From Nothophaeocryptopus gaeumannii (Eukaryota > Ascomycota > Dothideomycetes > Mycosphaerellales > Mycosphaerellaceae), in assembly GCA_031771865.1 (NCBI GenBank), contig JASISA010000025.1, forward strand, positions 868,001-932,000: a DNA stretch of 64,000 bases. The letters are read 5' to 3'. The notes under the pieces were generated by a model, which saw only the letters and a list, made by a program, of their open reading frames with translations, did no database searches and was not told where the DNA came from. The translations under genes were made by a program, and so were the position numbers. Below, one piece after another: positions 23,211 through 33,882 of the stretch. Every line of letters starts with the position of its first letter. Position 1 is the stretch's first letter.

Positions 23211-23527
23211 AATGCAGACAGTTTGTGAGCCTGTTTCAAGATGCGACGTGCCGACGGTGAACCTCCCCGAGTCTGCATATACAGTAGAGCAGTACAAGCA
23301 CTGCACGAGAGAGAACGACAGGCGCATGAACACTTGCCTTGTTTCTGCCGATCCCTGCCTCCTGTGGCTTTCCTTGGGCAGACTTGCAGAATGACTGCAC
23401 AATGCGTGTGCCAATGTACGCCTGAGAACACCAATCCAGATCGAACGCGAAGAGCGAGGGCTTCAGCTTGCGCCTACACAACGCGGTACCTGCAGGTGAT
23501 TTGGATCCGATATTCTTGCTGCATTCA
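23211..23527. other. Intergenic, promoter of the EFM2-like gene
   Basis: About 320 bp between the EFM2-like gene start and the VPS28 3' end. No feature is seen beyond the expected promoter and 3' UTR. Confidence 0.35.
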
Positions 23528-24395
23528 TCACTCCAAGGTCGCTTTGAAGCCCTCGTAGGCGGCGTTGAGGTCGAACTGCAGCTCCCGTGCTTGCTCTGGA
23601 CTGAGCTCTTCTGCAGCGCGCATCTGATTTAGCGTGATGAGCCACTGCACAATCTTGCCCTTGTTCTCGAAGTCACGGTCCGTGACCTTGTTCACGGCTT
23701 GGATCGTATCGACCAGGATCGGATGCAGTGTGTCTTTGGACAGAATGTTCATGCGAATGGCATCGAAGAGCGTGATGAAGTTCTCGGAGGCGGACACAAT
23801 GGCCGTTGCATTGGCACCGCTCGGGGCGCTGCTCGGAGTATGTGAGTTGGAGTTGCGGTTCTGATGCAGAGAGGCCGTGCGGGTGGGAACAGTTTCGATG
23901 GTGGCCGGAAGTCCAATCTTGAGCCGCTCTGTGGCCTTGGGGACCTCCAACTATGTCTGTGTCAGCCTCCCATCTCCATGCAGACCTCATATCTGGTATG
24001 CGCATACATTCCACTCGGCCTTGAAGCTCTCCAAGTCGCCAAAGGCTGCTTGCACACTCTCGGCGGCAAGATTGCTCTTGTATTGTCTCAACAATCGATC
24101 ACAGGTCTCGGTATATTCCGACTCCTTGATGCTGTCTCGCAGATATGCCTTCTCCAATGCATCGAGGGTGATGATGATACTGTAGATTTCCGCCAAAGAT
24201 TCGTAAAGGTCTCGCTCGGCGGCCGTGTCGGCAAGTTTGACTTCCTAGTACCAAACCACGTTAGCAGCCGTCCCATACAATAACCGAAGAGCGAATATGT
24301 CCTACCTCGTCGAGATTGATGGTCGCAGTCAAGTTGCTGGAGGGTGTATAGCTGTAAGGCGTCGGCGCATACGCCAGTTGCTGTTGCGCGTACAT
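23528..24395 (-). CDS. VPS28: ESCRT-I subunit VPS28
   Basis: Three exons (introns 24245-24305 and 23951-24007) give 249 aa. The start MYAQQQLAYAPTPYSYTP and the following NLTATINLDE|EVKL are characteristic of fungal Vps28. Exon 2 carries RDLYESLAEIYSIIITLDAL and the helical N-terminal core that binds Vps23/Vps37. Exon 3 carries the C-terminal four-helix domain (FITLFDAIRMN...WLITLNQMRAAEEL...FDLNAAYEGFKATL) that contacts ESCRT-II. The protein acts on endosomes in sorting ubiquitinated cargo to multivesicular bodies. The downstream gene NOC2 is divergent across 300 bp. The length and ends look complete. Confidence 0.95.
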
Positions 24396-24696
24396 TTTGA
24401 TGTAGTTGTCACTGTCCACTGGATCATCTGTCTGAGTTCACCGCTACCATGGAGCTCTCAGCCTGGGCATACATATCTCGCTTGGCTCTGACAGAATTGA
24501 TGGGAACTTTGACTGCCTCTCCTATCAAATTTGATTTACTGCCTATTGCCGCGAACGTAGCGGAGGTCGGCTTTCCAGATCTGAACCTCCGACGGAGCCT
24601 GGAAATTTTGAGTAGGCCGAGCTTCAGAGATTCGATTTGCTTTACACTCTTCCGACATACGTCCCATTCTCACACCGCGCACCAATACTCGCAAGG
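24396..24696. promoter_or_regulatory. Divergent promoter VPS28 / NOC2
   Basis: A 301-bp gap between two outward-facing start codons must hold both promoters. A GGAAATTTT stretch near 24600 resembles the yeast RRPE element of ribosome-biogenesis genes (consensus with AAAWTTTT) and would suit NOC2; this is weak, as the element is short and not verified in this lineage. Confidence 0.5.
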
Positions 24697-26955
24697 ATGG
24701 CGCAAAAGAAGGCAACGAAGAAGTTCGAGCAGAAGCATTTGAAGGACACTTTAGACCGCCGCAATGGCCTGAAAAGAATCAAGCAGAAGCAGCAGCTCAA
24801 AGCAAGAAAGAAGGCGAGGAGAGCAGAAGAGGAAGGGAAAGAGGTGGGCGATAATGCAAAAGATGCAGCGGCGAAGACTGGGAGCAAGACGGCTGTGCAA
24901 GATGCGTTCAAGGACATGAGCGTGGACGACTTCTTTCAAGGCGGATTTGAGATTCCAGAGCTGCCCGAGAAGAAGGGAAGCAAGCGAAAGCGAAATCAAG
25001 AGGAGGGCAAAGACTCGGACTCAGAAGCATCTTCCGACCAGGAGCCTGTTCCAGTGGCCGGCGATGCGGACTCGGATTCGGAGAGCGACATGGGTGATTT
25101 CAAAGAGCAGCTTGATGCGCTGGCTGAGAAGGACCCGGAGTTTCACAAGATGCTACAAAAGGACGAGCCAGAAGTCTTCGATGATCTGGATAACCTCGAA
25201 TTGAGTGGCGATGAGAGCGATGAGCCCCGGCGGAAGAAGCAAAAGAAGGGTGCGGACTCAGACGATGAAGTGGACGGTAACGAGTTGGACATGGCTACGG
25301 TCAAGAAATGGAAGAAAGCAATGACGGAGCAACATTCGCTACGTGCCGCAAAGGAGACCGTGATAGCTTTCCGATCGGCTGCGCAGGTCTCTTCCGCAGA
25401 AAGCGAGGAAAAGGATTTCAAATACTCCGTCTCGGACCCAAATGTCTACCACGAGCTTCTCACCACAGCGCTGAAGCATATCCCAATAGTCTTTCAACAC
25501 CACCTTCCGGTCCAGGAGAGCAAGAATGGTAAAGTCCATGTGGGGACAGAATCGAAGAAGTTTAAGACAATTGGGCCAATGTTGCGCTCACAAGTCTCTG
25601 GCATACTTCACCTGCTGGACCATCTCTCAGATCCTGCAACCTTGCGGCTGACCTTATCATGTACGTTACCACTGCTGCCATACATGCTATCTTTCAAGAA
25701 GCTGGTCCGCGATATTGCACGAGCAGTGACTGGAGTCTGGTCAACACATTCGAATACGGAGAGCACACGTATTGCTGCGTTCTTAGTCATGCGCAGACTG
25801 GTGGTAATTGGGGATGCTGGAATTCGCGAGAATGTCCTCAAGGCTACATACCAAGCCCTTGTCAAGGGCAGCCGAAATACCACGATCCATACCATGCCAG
25901 GTGTCAACCTGATGAAGAATTCTGCAGCAGAGCTATGGGGTCTCGCTGGTGGTGAGGGCGGCGTGGCATACACCACAGCCTTTACCTTCATTCGAAGCTT
26001 GGCAATGCACTTGCGCAGCAGCATCACCAATAACTCGAACGAGAGCTACAAGACCGTCTATAACTGGCAGTACGTACACAGTCTGGATTTCTGGAGTCGC
26101 GTACTTGCATTACACTGCGCCGAGGCCAACACACCTTTGCGCCCACTCATCTACCCACTGGTGCAGGTCACCTTGGGTGCCCTTCGGCTCATTCCCACTG
26201 CAACATATTTCCCTCTACGATTTCAGCTTGTCCGATCACTGCTCCGCGTCAGCCTGTCGACAGGAACTTACATCCCATTGGCTGGTCCTCTGTACGAGGT
26301 ACTGAACAGTGCTGAGATGAGGAAGGCTCCGAAGCCTAGTACACTTAAGCCAATGGACTTCAACGTCACGATCCGCGCGCCGAAATCATATTTACGCACA
26401 CGGACATATCAAGATGGCGTTGCGGAGCAGATACAGGAGCTCTTGCTTGAGTTTTTCGTGATGTGGACTAAAAGCATCGCTTTTCCCGAACTTGCTCTGC
26501 CAGTGACGGTCATGCTGAGGAGATGGTTGAAAGAAGTAAACCAGCGCGGAAAAGGCAAGGGCGGGAACAAGAACCAGAAGATCAATGGCCTGGTGCAGCT
26601 GCTTGTGCAGAAGTTGGAAGCCAACTCGAAATGGGTGGAGGAACGAAGAGCCAAGGTTGAGTTCGCTCCAAATGACCGGAAGGGAGTCGAAAGCTTTTTA
26701 AAGGACATAAGTTGGGAGAAGACGCCCGTCGGTGCATATGTTGTCGGTCAGCGGAAGACCAGAGAGGAGAAGGCCAAGATTCTTGAGGAGAGCCGCAAAG
26801 AGGATGAGGTGAGGCGGCAGAGCGAAAAGAATGCCAAGCGTGGCGCTGAAGATGAGAGTGAGAGTCAGGACGAAAGTGAGGATGAGGAGGCTTCCGACGA
26901 GGAGATGCTGAATGGAGAAACGGGAAAGAACGAGGAGGATGATGACAGCGAGTAG
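24697..26955 (+). CDS. NOC2: Nucleolar complex protein 2 (Noc2)
   Basis: A single exon of 752 aa. Lysine-rich N-terminal helices (KFEQKHLKDTLDRRNGLKRI) are followed by VDDFFQGGFEIPEL and long acidic tracts, then the conserved Noc2 core: LLTTALKHIPIVFQHHL, the segment around NTTIHTMPGVNLMKNSAAEL and the SLDFWSRVLALHC motif. An acidic tail with ESQDESEDEEASDEE ends the protein. Noc2 acts in the nucleolus and nucleoplasm with Noc1/Mak21 and Noc3 in assembly and export of pre-60S ribosomes. I chose the ATG at 24697 because it begins MAQKKATKKF, the basic start expected; the frame runs 20 codons further upstream. No introns are visible. Confidence 0.95.
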   Translation: MAQKKATKKFEQKHLKDTLDRRNGLKRIKQKQQLKARKKARRAEEEGKEVGDNAKDAAAKTGSKTAVQDAFKDMSVDDFFQGGFEIPELPEKKGSKRKRNQEEGKDSDSEASSDQEPVPVAGDADSDSESDMGDFKEQLDALAEKDPEFHKMLQKDEPEVFDDLDNLELSGDESDEPRRKKQKKGADSDDEVDGNELDMATVKKWKKAMTEQHSLRAAKETVIAFRSAAQVSSAESEEKDFKYSVSDPNVYHELLTTALKHIPIVFQHHLPVQESKNGKVHVGTESKKFKTIGPMLRSQVSGILHLLDHLSDPATLRLTLSCTLPLLPYMLSFKKLVRDIARAVTGVWSTHSNTESTRIAAFLVMRRLVVIGDAGIRENVLKATYQALVKGSRNTTIHTMPGVNLMKNSAAELWGLAGGEGGVAYTTAFTFIRSLAMHLRSSITNNSNESYKTVYNWQYVHSLDFWSRVLALHCAEANTPLRPLIYPLVQVTLGALRLIPTATYFPLRFQLVRSLLRVSLSTGTYIPLAGPLYEVLNSAEMRKAPKPSTLKPMDFNVTIRAPKSYLRTRTYQDGVAEQIQELLLEFFVMWTKSIAFPELALPVTVMLRRWLKEVNQRGKGKGGNKNQKINGLVQLLVQKLEANSKWVEERRAKVEFAPNDRKGVESFLKDISWEKTPVGAYVVGQRKTREEKAKILEESRKEDEVRRQSEKNAKRGAEDESESQDESEDEEASDEEMLNGETGKNEEDDDSE

Positions 26956-27685
26956 AAGTGCTGTTTGCGCAAAACCCACGTTGTGCACATCGCAATTGTC
27001 TAGATTTGATCTGCTAAGCAAAGCATTGCATGCTCATGGTCGTGCGACGAGGACTTCGTGATTCTCGAGACGCTTCACCCCTACTTTCGCATTTGAGCTC
27101 AAGGGGTCGATATCCTCGAGTGCGTACGAGAGAAGGGATCGCTCCTTCCTCGGATCTGGACAGTCTCGAGCTGAAGAGGCAGGAGCATTCGCGTCGCGGC
27201 ACATATCACATGCAGACTTACTTGTATAGGGTCATTGATCGACCGACCGTCGTAGGCTTCAACTCAGGCTTCAAACTCACGACCACGAACAGTGCACTTG
27301 ATCCACGATAGCCAGCTGCACCACAACATACCACTGGAATACGGCCCAGCATACTCGTGCATCTAACCAGAAGACTTTCAGAGACTCGTATGTGTTGTGC
27401 AGAAAAGCACCCATTCACCACACGTGCATAGTCATAAGCTCAAGGTCAGTCACATGGGCAATGCAAGCTTCACCACATGCTCAACTTGAACCAGCAACCA
27501 TTACCTCCACATCCATCTTCAACACAACAACCGCTTCGACATCCACCTTTGACTTTCCGACAACAATCCCCAGATCCCTCGCTCCCTTATTGTCAAGTAG
27601 CCGACTCAAGCTTCCCTCCTGGGATTTTCTTCAAGACCATTCCGATTGCGACGACGTTACCACAGTCAACAGCAACAACGACGAG
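26956..27685. other. Intergenic plus probable 5' UTR of next gene
   Basis: About 730 bp. From 27461 the sequence is an open frame in phase with the next gene, but its CA- and T/S-rich composition looks more like a leader than protein. Nothing else is recognised. Confidence 0.35.
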
Positions 27686-28625
27686 ATGGCGAATGTCGAA
27701 AACGAGAAGCGAAATCGGGCACAGTGCTCACTCTTCCGGTGCCGCATCCGCGACAACGTCACCTGCGTTCTTGATGGCAAGTTTGATCGCCCGCAGAAAT
27801 GGTACAAACCCAACAAGACAGGCAATAACGACGGTGCGGTGTGGAACAACTTGAAGCAGCAGCAGGACAGCGTCGCTGAAAAGATTGAGAGTCTGAAGAA
27901 GGCTAAAGACCCGATGAAACAGCACGCTATCACCATGAACTTGCGCAATGAGTTCCCTGAGATCGCGAAGAAAATTCCAGCACCAAAGCAACCAGAGCAA
28001 GAGCCACCGGCTTATGAGTCGCTCCATCAGAAGAGCGATGCCCATAATGCCAGTCAGCCCCAGGCTTCGTCGAGCACGCCTGCGGCGACCAAATCAGCAC
28101 CACAGCTCTACCACCCTCATGCTCACCCAAAGCCGGTCACTTTTCCAAGCATCGGCGACACGCGTACAGCCCTGGAATCGGCACGTCAGGCCCCTCCTGC
28201 CATCAACGACCCTGTCAAGATCGAAGACGACAACGAAAGCGGCGACGACGCCAGGGACGACGACACATACAATCCTGCTTCTGACATGGCGAACGATCGC
28301 GAGCAACGAGCTGCTAAACGCCTTCGTAAAGAGCGCACCGAGGACTTCGTGACCAGAAAGAACAAAGCCACGACCAAGGCGGATCTGGAATACTTGCTTG
28401 AGGAAACTCGCATCAAGGCGCAGCTGCAGGAGATAGCGATCAAGAGGAAGATGGCTACGTTGAAGAATGAGGGTGACCTAGAGTTGCAGTTGGAGGAAAT
28501 TCAGGTCAAGGTACGCTTCGTTCAATTCAATTCTGCGTGAAATGTATGTCCGGTCCGCTAACTGCATGGGACAGGCCAAGCTGCAGGAGATGCAAGTAAG
28601 ACCCAAAATGGCTTCGAAGCAGTAG
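27686..28625 (+). CDS. Hypothetical coiled-coil protein
   Basis: Two exons (intron 28511-28574, gtacgc...gctaac...ggacag) give 291 aa. The N-terminus (MANVENEKRNRAQCSLFRCRI) carries a small Cys-containing segment with DNVTCVLDGKFDRPQKWYKP. Then comes a charged helix (SVAEKIESLKKAKDPMK), a Pro/Ser/Ala-rich linker, a short acidic stretch and a C-terminal coiled coil (KADLEYLLEETRIKAQLQEI). No known domain is recognised. The start at 27686 has purine at -3 and G at +4; an in-frame ATG at 27461 would add 75 S/T-rich residues and cannot be excluded. Confidence 0.55.
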
Positions 28626-29099
28626 CAGCGACGGCGGCAAGTTGTCATACGCTGACGCTGCGTAGGCGGCGGTCGAGATGCAGCGGGCAGGAAAAGTTGC
28701 TTATGGGTTGGTTATGTGCTTCGGGAATTCTGCTGCTTCTGGTGATTGGGTTTGGGTTCCATGGGAAGAGAGTGCTTTCTAAAAGCTGCTTGAAGCCAGT
28801 CAGAGGGGTCAGACGGCGTTGAGAACACCCATCAATTCTCAAGCCGAAGACTGCGGCAGATGTACAACACAGCTGTGATTTATCTGATTGGGAGAAACAC
28901 GCGTGCGTTCTTACTGGGAGCCCTTGTGCGAGTCGAGGTGATGTCTCTTGCCAATGCCATCGGAGTTCGGCAAGACGGGCCGAGATCGAGCTTGGGCCTT
29001 CGAAGTGAATCTCGAATCCTCTCAAGACCTCATCGACAACATCTCCTCTCCGGGCGCCCCTCGCCTTCGTTCACGCGCTCGCTTCCTCCTCGCCATGAT
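28626..29099. other. Intergenic, promoter of CMC1
   Basis: About 470 bp between the coiled-coil gene and CMC1, both on the plus strand. It should carry the 3' UTR of the first and the promoter of the second. No other feature is evident. Confidence 0.35.
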
Positions 29100-29587
29100 A
29101 TGGCTAATATAATGGCATCAAATTCGCAATCAAGCATGCCCAATCCCTCACGACAGCCCCTCCCGCTCTCCGCATCGCAAGAAACCCAAGTCCGCGAGCT
29201 ATACTTCAAAAGAGTCCGACAAAAATGCGCCGATGAAGTCAGAGGTACGGATACAATCATACTAACAATGGTATATACAGCTATTTGGATGCTGATCTAT
29301 CCCCAGACTTCGCAGCATGCTGCACATCCCGCACCTTCACAGCCACCATAATGTGCCGCACGCAACAGAAAATCATGAACAACTGTATGATGCAATACGC
29401 GACACAAGCCGAGCAGGACGCGGCGCGAGAAGAGTGGTTTGCGACGATAGATCAGAGAAAGAAAGAGAGGGACGAGAAAGAGAAGAAGAGGGCGGAGGAT
29501 GAGAAGTTTTGGAAGCAGTGGTGGGATAAGGATAACAAGGCGCCGCCGCCGGTTGAGGGGAGGGATAATAAGGGGAGACGGCAATGA
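29100..29587 (+). CDS. CMC1: COX assembly mitochondrial protein Cmc1 (twin Cx9C)
   Basis: Two exons with intron 29245-29306 (gtacgg...actaac...ccccag) give 141 aa. The splice creates CADEVRDFAAC, a perfect C-x9-C, and CRTQQKIMNNC gives the second C-x9-C. LSASQETQVRELYFKRVRQK and the following NNCMMQYATQAEQDAAREEW are Cmc1-family features. Such proteins are imported into the intermembrane space by Mia40/Erv1 disulfide relay and assist copper delivery and assembly of cytochrome c oxidase. A lysine/glutamate-rich C-terminal tail follows. The ATG at 29100 was chosen because it is the closest upstream of the conserved region with an in-frame context; the ATG five codons later is an alternative. 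Confidence 0.9.
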
Positions 29588-29784
29588 GGAGATGAAGTGT
29601 TTTGGGACATATATGGTGTTGATGGAGACAAAAGTATAGCGATGGCGTTTGTGAAAGAGACAGGATTTGAACAGGCGTTTGGGAGGAGTCAAAGGACAAT
29701 CTATGGAGACCGCGCGGCAGTCTTGAAAGTGTACAGCAATACATCACACTATGCTGTGATGAGGCGCCATGTGGACCACAATCT

Positions 29785-31217
29785 CTATATGGCCAGTCCA
29801 ACAACCGGTCTCTGTGGCGCGGTGGGAGGGTTAACCGGCCTGACCTCAAACATCTCCGGCTCGACGCCCTGCGAATGCGCCAGACCAGCTCGCGCTTCCT
29901 GCATCTCCCTCCTCCTCGCCGGACTATCTCTGGTCATGTAACTCGGCGGTCCACTGGTTACGGCCCTCTCCGCAGCAGCCATGGCTTCCTCATATGTTGG
30001 AGAAGGAAGAGCCGGGCTGTTGGGGGTAATGGGCGAAGGAACAGCTTGCCAATGCAGGAGATCTGGGTCAGCTCGTACGCTATCTCTCCAACGACCATAT
30101 GCTGGAGGTGGATTCTTGAGCCCTTGCGCAGCCTTGTCCCAGTCTTGCGGAGTTCGCGTGGCTGCCGTGGGCTGCGCGACATGGGTATCTTCTCGGACTT
30201 CATCTCCTGGAAGGTGGACTTGGATTGGAGTCGGAGGGACGAATGCCTCGCCAACTTCGACAGAAAGTTTAGGCATTTGGCGCGTATGGTGCTGTCGACG
30301 ACCGTGGCCGTACTGGCGATGTGTTCTGGAGTGCCCTTCCCGAGTCACCCGAACGAAAGTCGGAAAATTGCTCGCACTCCTTCTGGATGCGAGGATGAAA
30401 CGGATCAGAGTATGCGTGAAGACGATGGTCGCTAGCAGTATGCCCAAGATAAACAAGACATGAAACGTCGTGGTCACCCCAGGGACGGTGGTGGCGAGCG
30501 AGACATCTACGCTCTAAAGTCAGTATCGATCATTTGCCGTGCTTTCGTATTGGAAGACCTACAAGTCGCGACCAGAGCCGCCAACAATATCGCGGATAGT
30601 GCGCACAGCAGACCCTGCGAAGCGGCGGCATTCTTCGCGGCATGTCTGCTTCCATGCCTTCCATGCCTCGCTCGAGTCCACCCGCGCTGCTGCCTTCGTG
30701 AAGACTTCTGCAGAGTGAGATCCTCCAGAGATGAGTCGCTAAGATCAGGGTGATTCAAAGCAGCTACTGCTCGAGAGTTGAAGAGAGCAGACTGATGTGC
30801 CATCTGCTGGACGGTTCGTTGGTAACTCGTGGGAGGGCATAAAACGTCATGCTCTGAGACAGGGCTACTGGATGATGCTGAAGATTCCGTTGGGCTGGGC
30901 AGGACTTCTGGTGCTGCATGTTGGCGGAGCACTGGACTTGGTGGATGTGAGCGTAGAGGATTGTTCGACTGAGGTGCTCGAAGACGGGTTGGTGTTGTTG
31001 GGGCTCTCGGCATGATTGATGGCTGTGGATGCGTCGGTGATGTTGGTGAGCTGGCTACTGATCCAAACACGGATGTTCGAAGGAGATTCCGAACGTTGTC
31101 TTGGACTCGAGAGAGGCGGGAGGCTTGTGAGGGTTGCTCGTCTTCCAGTATGCCGTTCTCCAGAGCTGATGAATCTGGAAGTGGTGATGGCATGCCGGCC
31201 CTTCCAAAGTGTTGCAT
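29785..31217 (-). CDS. Two-transmembrane protein with PPxY motifs
   Basis: Two exons (intron 30507-30562, gtaggt...ctgact...gcgtag) give 458 aa. A Ser/Pro-rich N-terminal half precedes RGWTRARHGRH and a hydrophobic segment, GLLCALSAILLAALVATYV, completed across the splice. A second one, VLFILGILLATIVFTHTLI, follows after a short loop. The C-terminal half contains two PPxY motifs (NPPPAYGRW and GPPSYM) and the conserved-looking RADPDLLHWQ. PPxY motifs bind WW domains, notably of Rsp5/Nedd4 ubiquitin ligases (general knowledge). I recall similar conserved ascomycete proteins without known function. The start is the first ATG of the frame, 31217. The TM topology places both long tails on the same side if the two helices form a hairpin (inference). 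Confidence 0.7.
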
Positions 31218-32636
31218 GTTGTCGTTGCAGCTATCCGCCCTATTTCTCTGCACAATGTCTTTACAAATCAACGAGAGAATATAGACAACGAGAGAAGAAC
31301 TCCACTAAAAGGGACGCAAAAGAGATGAGGGAAATGGGTGAAGTCACCTCGTCCTGCAAGGCACCAGCACCTCATCAAAAGAGAAAAAGTAAACAATGCG
31401 TTCCCATCCTCTGGACCTTATGCACCTCTACCAGTACTCACGTCCAAGACCGTAACGATGCCCGTGCATGCACATCAATCCAGAAGTCCCAACTCATCGT
31501 CCACAGATTCGCCACAGACACACAAGTTCCGGACCCATTTCGCGGCCAGCAATGCAGGTACGTGAGAGGCACCTTACCGGAGGTCGTGCACCTCGAAAGA
31601 GTTGCAGCCACGTACAGCCTATCATCTAAAATCAACACTAGCATCAGCAGACACACCATCGCGCAGCAGTACATGTAACTGGCGTTGCACAGTTCATCTC
31701 CAGGTTTACGCAAGGGACGCCCTCGTTCGCGCCCGTCTTAACTTTCCCGCCAGGAAGTTCCAAAAGAGATTGGAAGTAGTCGTTCCTGTCAAACGCATGC
31801 ATGATGTTGTTGAACTGATCTTTCGCGGTACGGGAGGGTAAGCCTCTGGCGGGCTCGCGCCTGTTTCAAGAAATGTGTGCAGCGGCTCTTTGGAGGACTT
31901 GAGGAGTCATTGCTCATGTTTCAGGTTTTGGTTGCTTCGTGACCCTGTATGGATAGTTTTAAGGTTGGCGCTAACGCTGCAGTGGGCCAGACTGGACAGG
32001 CAGGTACGAGCCAATAGATCTAACGACACTGCTTGACTTGAATTACAACGAGTTTGGTACCTGATTTCTATTGCCAAAGATGGTGTTGTCGGGCAGATAC
32101 ATTCGGCGATGCGCCAGTCGGAGTTGCGACAGCTTGGTCTTTTTGAGACGCATGTTTCATACGCGGCCTGACGCTGTTCACGAACGCCTTGGGTTGCATC
32201 TTCTCTGCAGCTCCGCATGTTTCGGTATCCTCTCAAGCCTTCGCACGGCACTTGGATGATAGGAGTATTATTGAAACAGAAGCGTTGTCCGAGCTTCCCT
32301 GCTGGCTGATACTGTGAGAGGGTGTTGTGGCGAAGACGATCAATTGCACATGCCTCGACTCACGAAAAGGTCAGTGCAAGGCCGCCTCTCTTTCCACTTA
32401 TCGAACAGGAACCTGAGCCCGTTGCATGCCCTGTCTTGAGCCCGACAGCCCTCTCAGCCGTTAAACTCGCAGCCAGACCTGCAACCTATCCGGTCAAAGG
32501 GGAAACGTCCAACAACACAATCTAGCCACATCGATCGGAGCACTTTCGTCGTTGGTCGTCCCGTATACATTATGGCGAATATGGAGCAATGCAAGCAAGT
32601 ACTGACTCTCGATGAATTTTCGTCTTCTGGCTACGA
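31218..32636. other. Intergenic, no gene seen
   Basis: About 1.4 kb between the PPxY gene start and the xylitol dehydrogenase 3' end. The ORFs are short, overlapping and featureless. It should contain the PPxY gene promoter. Confidence 0.4.
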
Positions 32637-33882
32637 TCATGAGTCCTGCACACCCTCGATCAAAGTCTTAATCCCCTTCGCTGCCTTGACCTCGCTGAAG
32701 GCCTTCTCAGCTTGATCGAATGGGACCTTGCCAGTTATCAGCTTCTTGACATCGACCTTGCTACTAGTGATAAAGTCGAGCGCTAGCGCATAGTCTCCGC
32801 TTCCATATCGGAAGCTACCCTTCACGTTTAGCTCCTTGGAGCACATAGCGCCGATGGGGAAAGTGATGTCGGCCTTGCCCATGCCGCCTTGTACGTATGA
32901 CCCGCCGACTCGGAGGACGTGGATTGAGGTTTGGATAGCAGGCTGGATTACATGATCAGTATCATACTTCATAGGGCAGGGTCAGGGGTAATATCGTATA
33001 GCGCTCTCGCCGAACACCTCCGCTGGTCCGTGGGAGAACTTACTTCAGCTCCACTTGCGTCTATAACGATATCGGCGCCGGGACCAAGGCCGGCGTCTTG
33101 GATAATGCGGGCTGCGGCATCTTGCGCGGACTCTTTCTGGGATACGACCGCGTGTGTCGCTGAGTATGTCCCGGCAAACTCTAGTCTCTCTTGGTTGATG
33201 TCAACAGCGACGACTTTCGAGGCACCAAATGCTTTCGCAACGGCCATGCAAAGCAGCCCGACTGGACCAGCCCCGAAAACAACGACGCTCGCACCAGGTG
33301 TGACCTGAGCCTGCCGTGTGATGTGTACTGCCACCGACAATGGCTCCATCAAAGCCCCCTCCTCCAGCGATACTGATTCTGGCAATTTGTAGCAGAAGTC
33401 TTCCGGCAACGAGTAGTATTTCGCGAGCGTTCCATCGAACGGTGGTGTTGCAGCGAACTGCATATCCGGGCACAAGTTGTATTTGCCCTCCCTACATCGT
33501 ATGCATCTTCGGCAAGGCACACCGGGTTCCAATGCTACGCGATCTCCAACTTGCAATGTCTTCACCTCGTCTCCAATCGTTGTGACTATCCCGCTGCTCT
33601 CATGTCCAAGCACCATCGGTGACTTGACCACAAATTGTCCAATAGCGCCATGGACCCAGTAGTGGACGTCGGATCCGCATATACCGGTATACTTAACGTT
33701 GACGAGGACATCGTTGGGGCTCTTGAGCTTCGGAACCGGCCGGTCTTCGTACTTTACGGATCCAGCTTTCTCGAGGACGAAAGATAAATTCTATGCAGCT
33801 GTCAGCTAATGCAGCCTCTCGGGACCTTGATGAGGCAGCCGCGGAGATGGGCGCGTGCGGGCATCCTTACCTGTTGGCCCAT
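32637..33882 (-). CDS. Zinc-dependent xylitol/sorbitol dehydrogenase (D-xylulose reductase)
   Basis: Three exons give 354 aa: a 12-nt first exon (MGQQ, 33871-33882), an intron at 33791-33870, exon 2 and an intron at 32943-33043. Catalytic zinc residues lie in GICGSDVHYW and GHESSG. The structural zinc loop is CRRCIRCREGKYNLC (C-x2-C-x2-C-x7-C). The Rossmann motif is FGAGPVGLLC, followed by VVAVDINQERL, whose Asp favours NAD. The C-terminal SFRYGSGDYALALDFI is typical of xylitol dehydrogenases. The enzyme would oxidise xylitol to D-xylulose in the cytosolic pentose pathway. Sorbitol or L-arabitol dehydrogenases are close relatives, so substrate is inferred. Confidence 0.88.
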
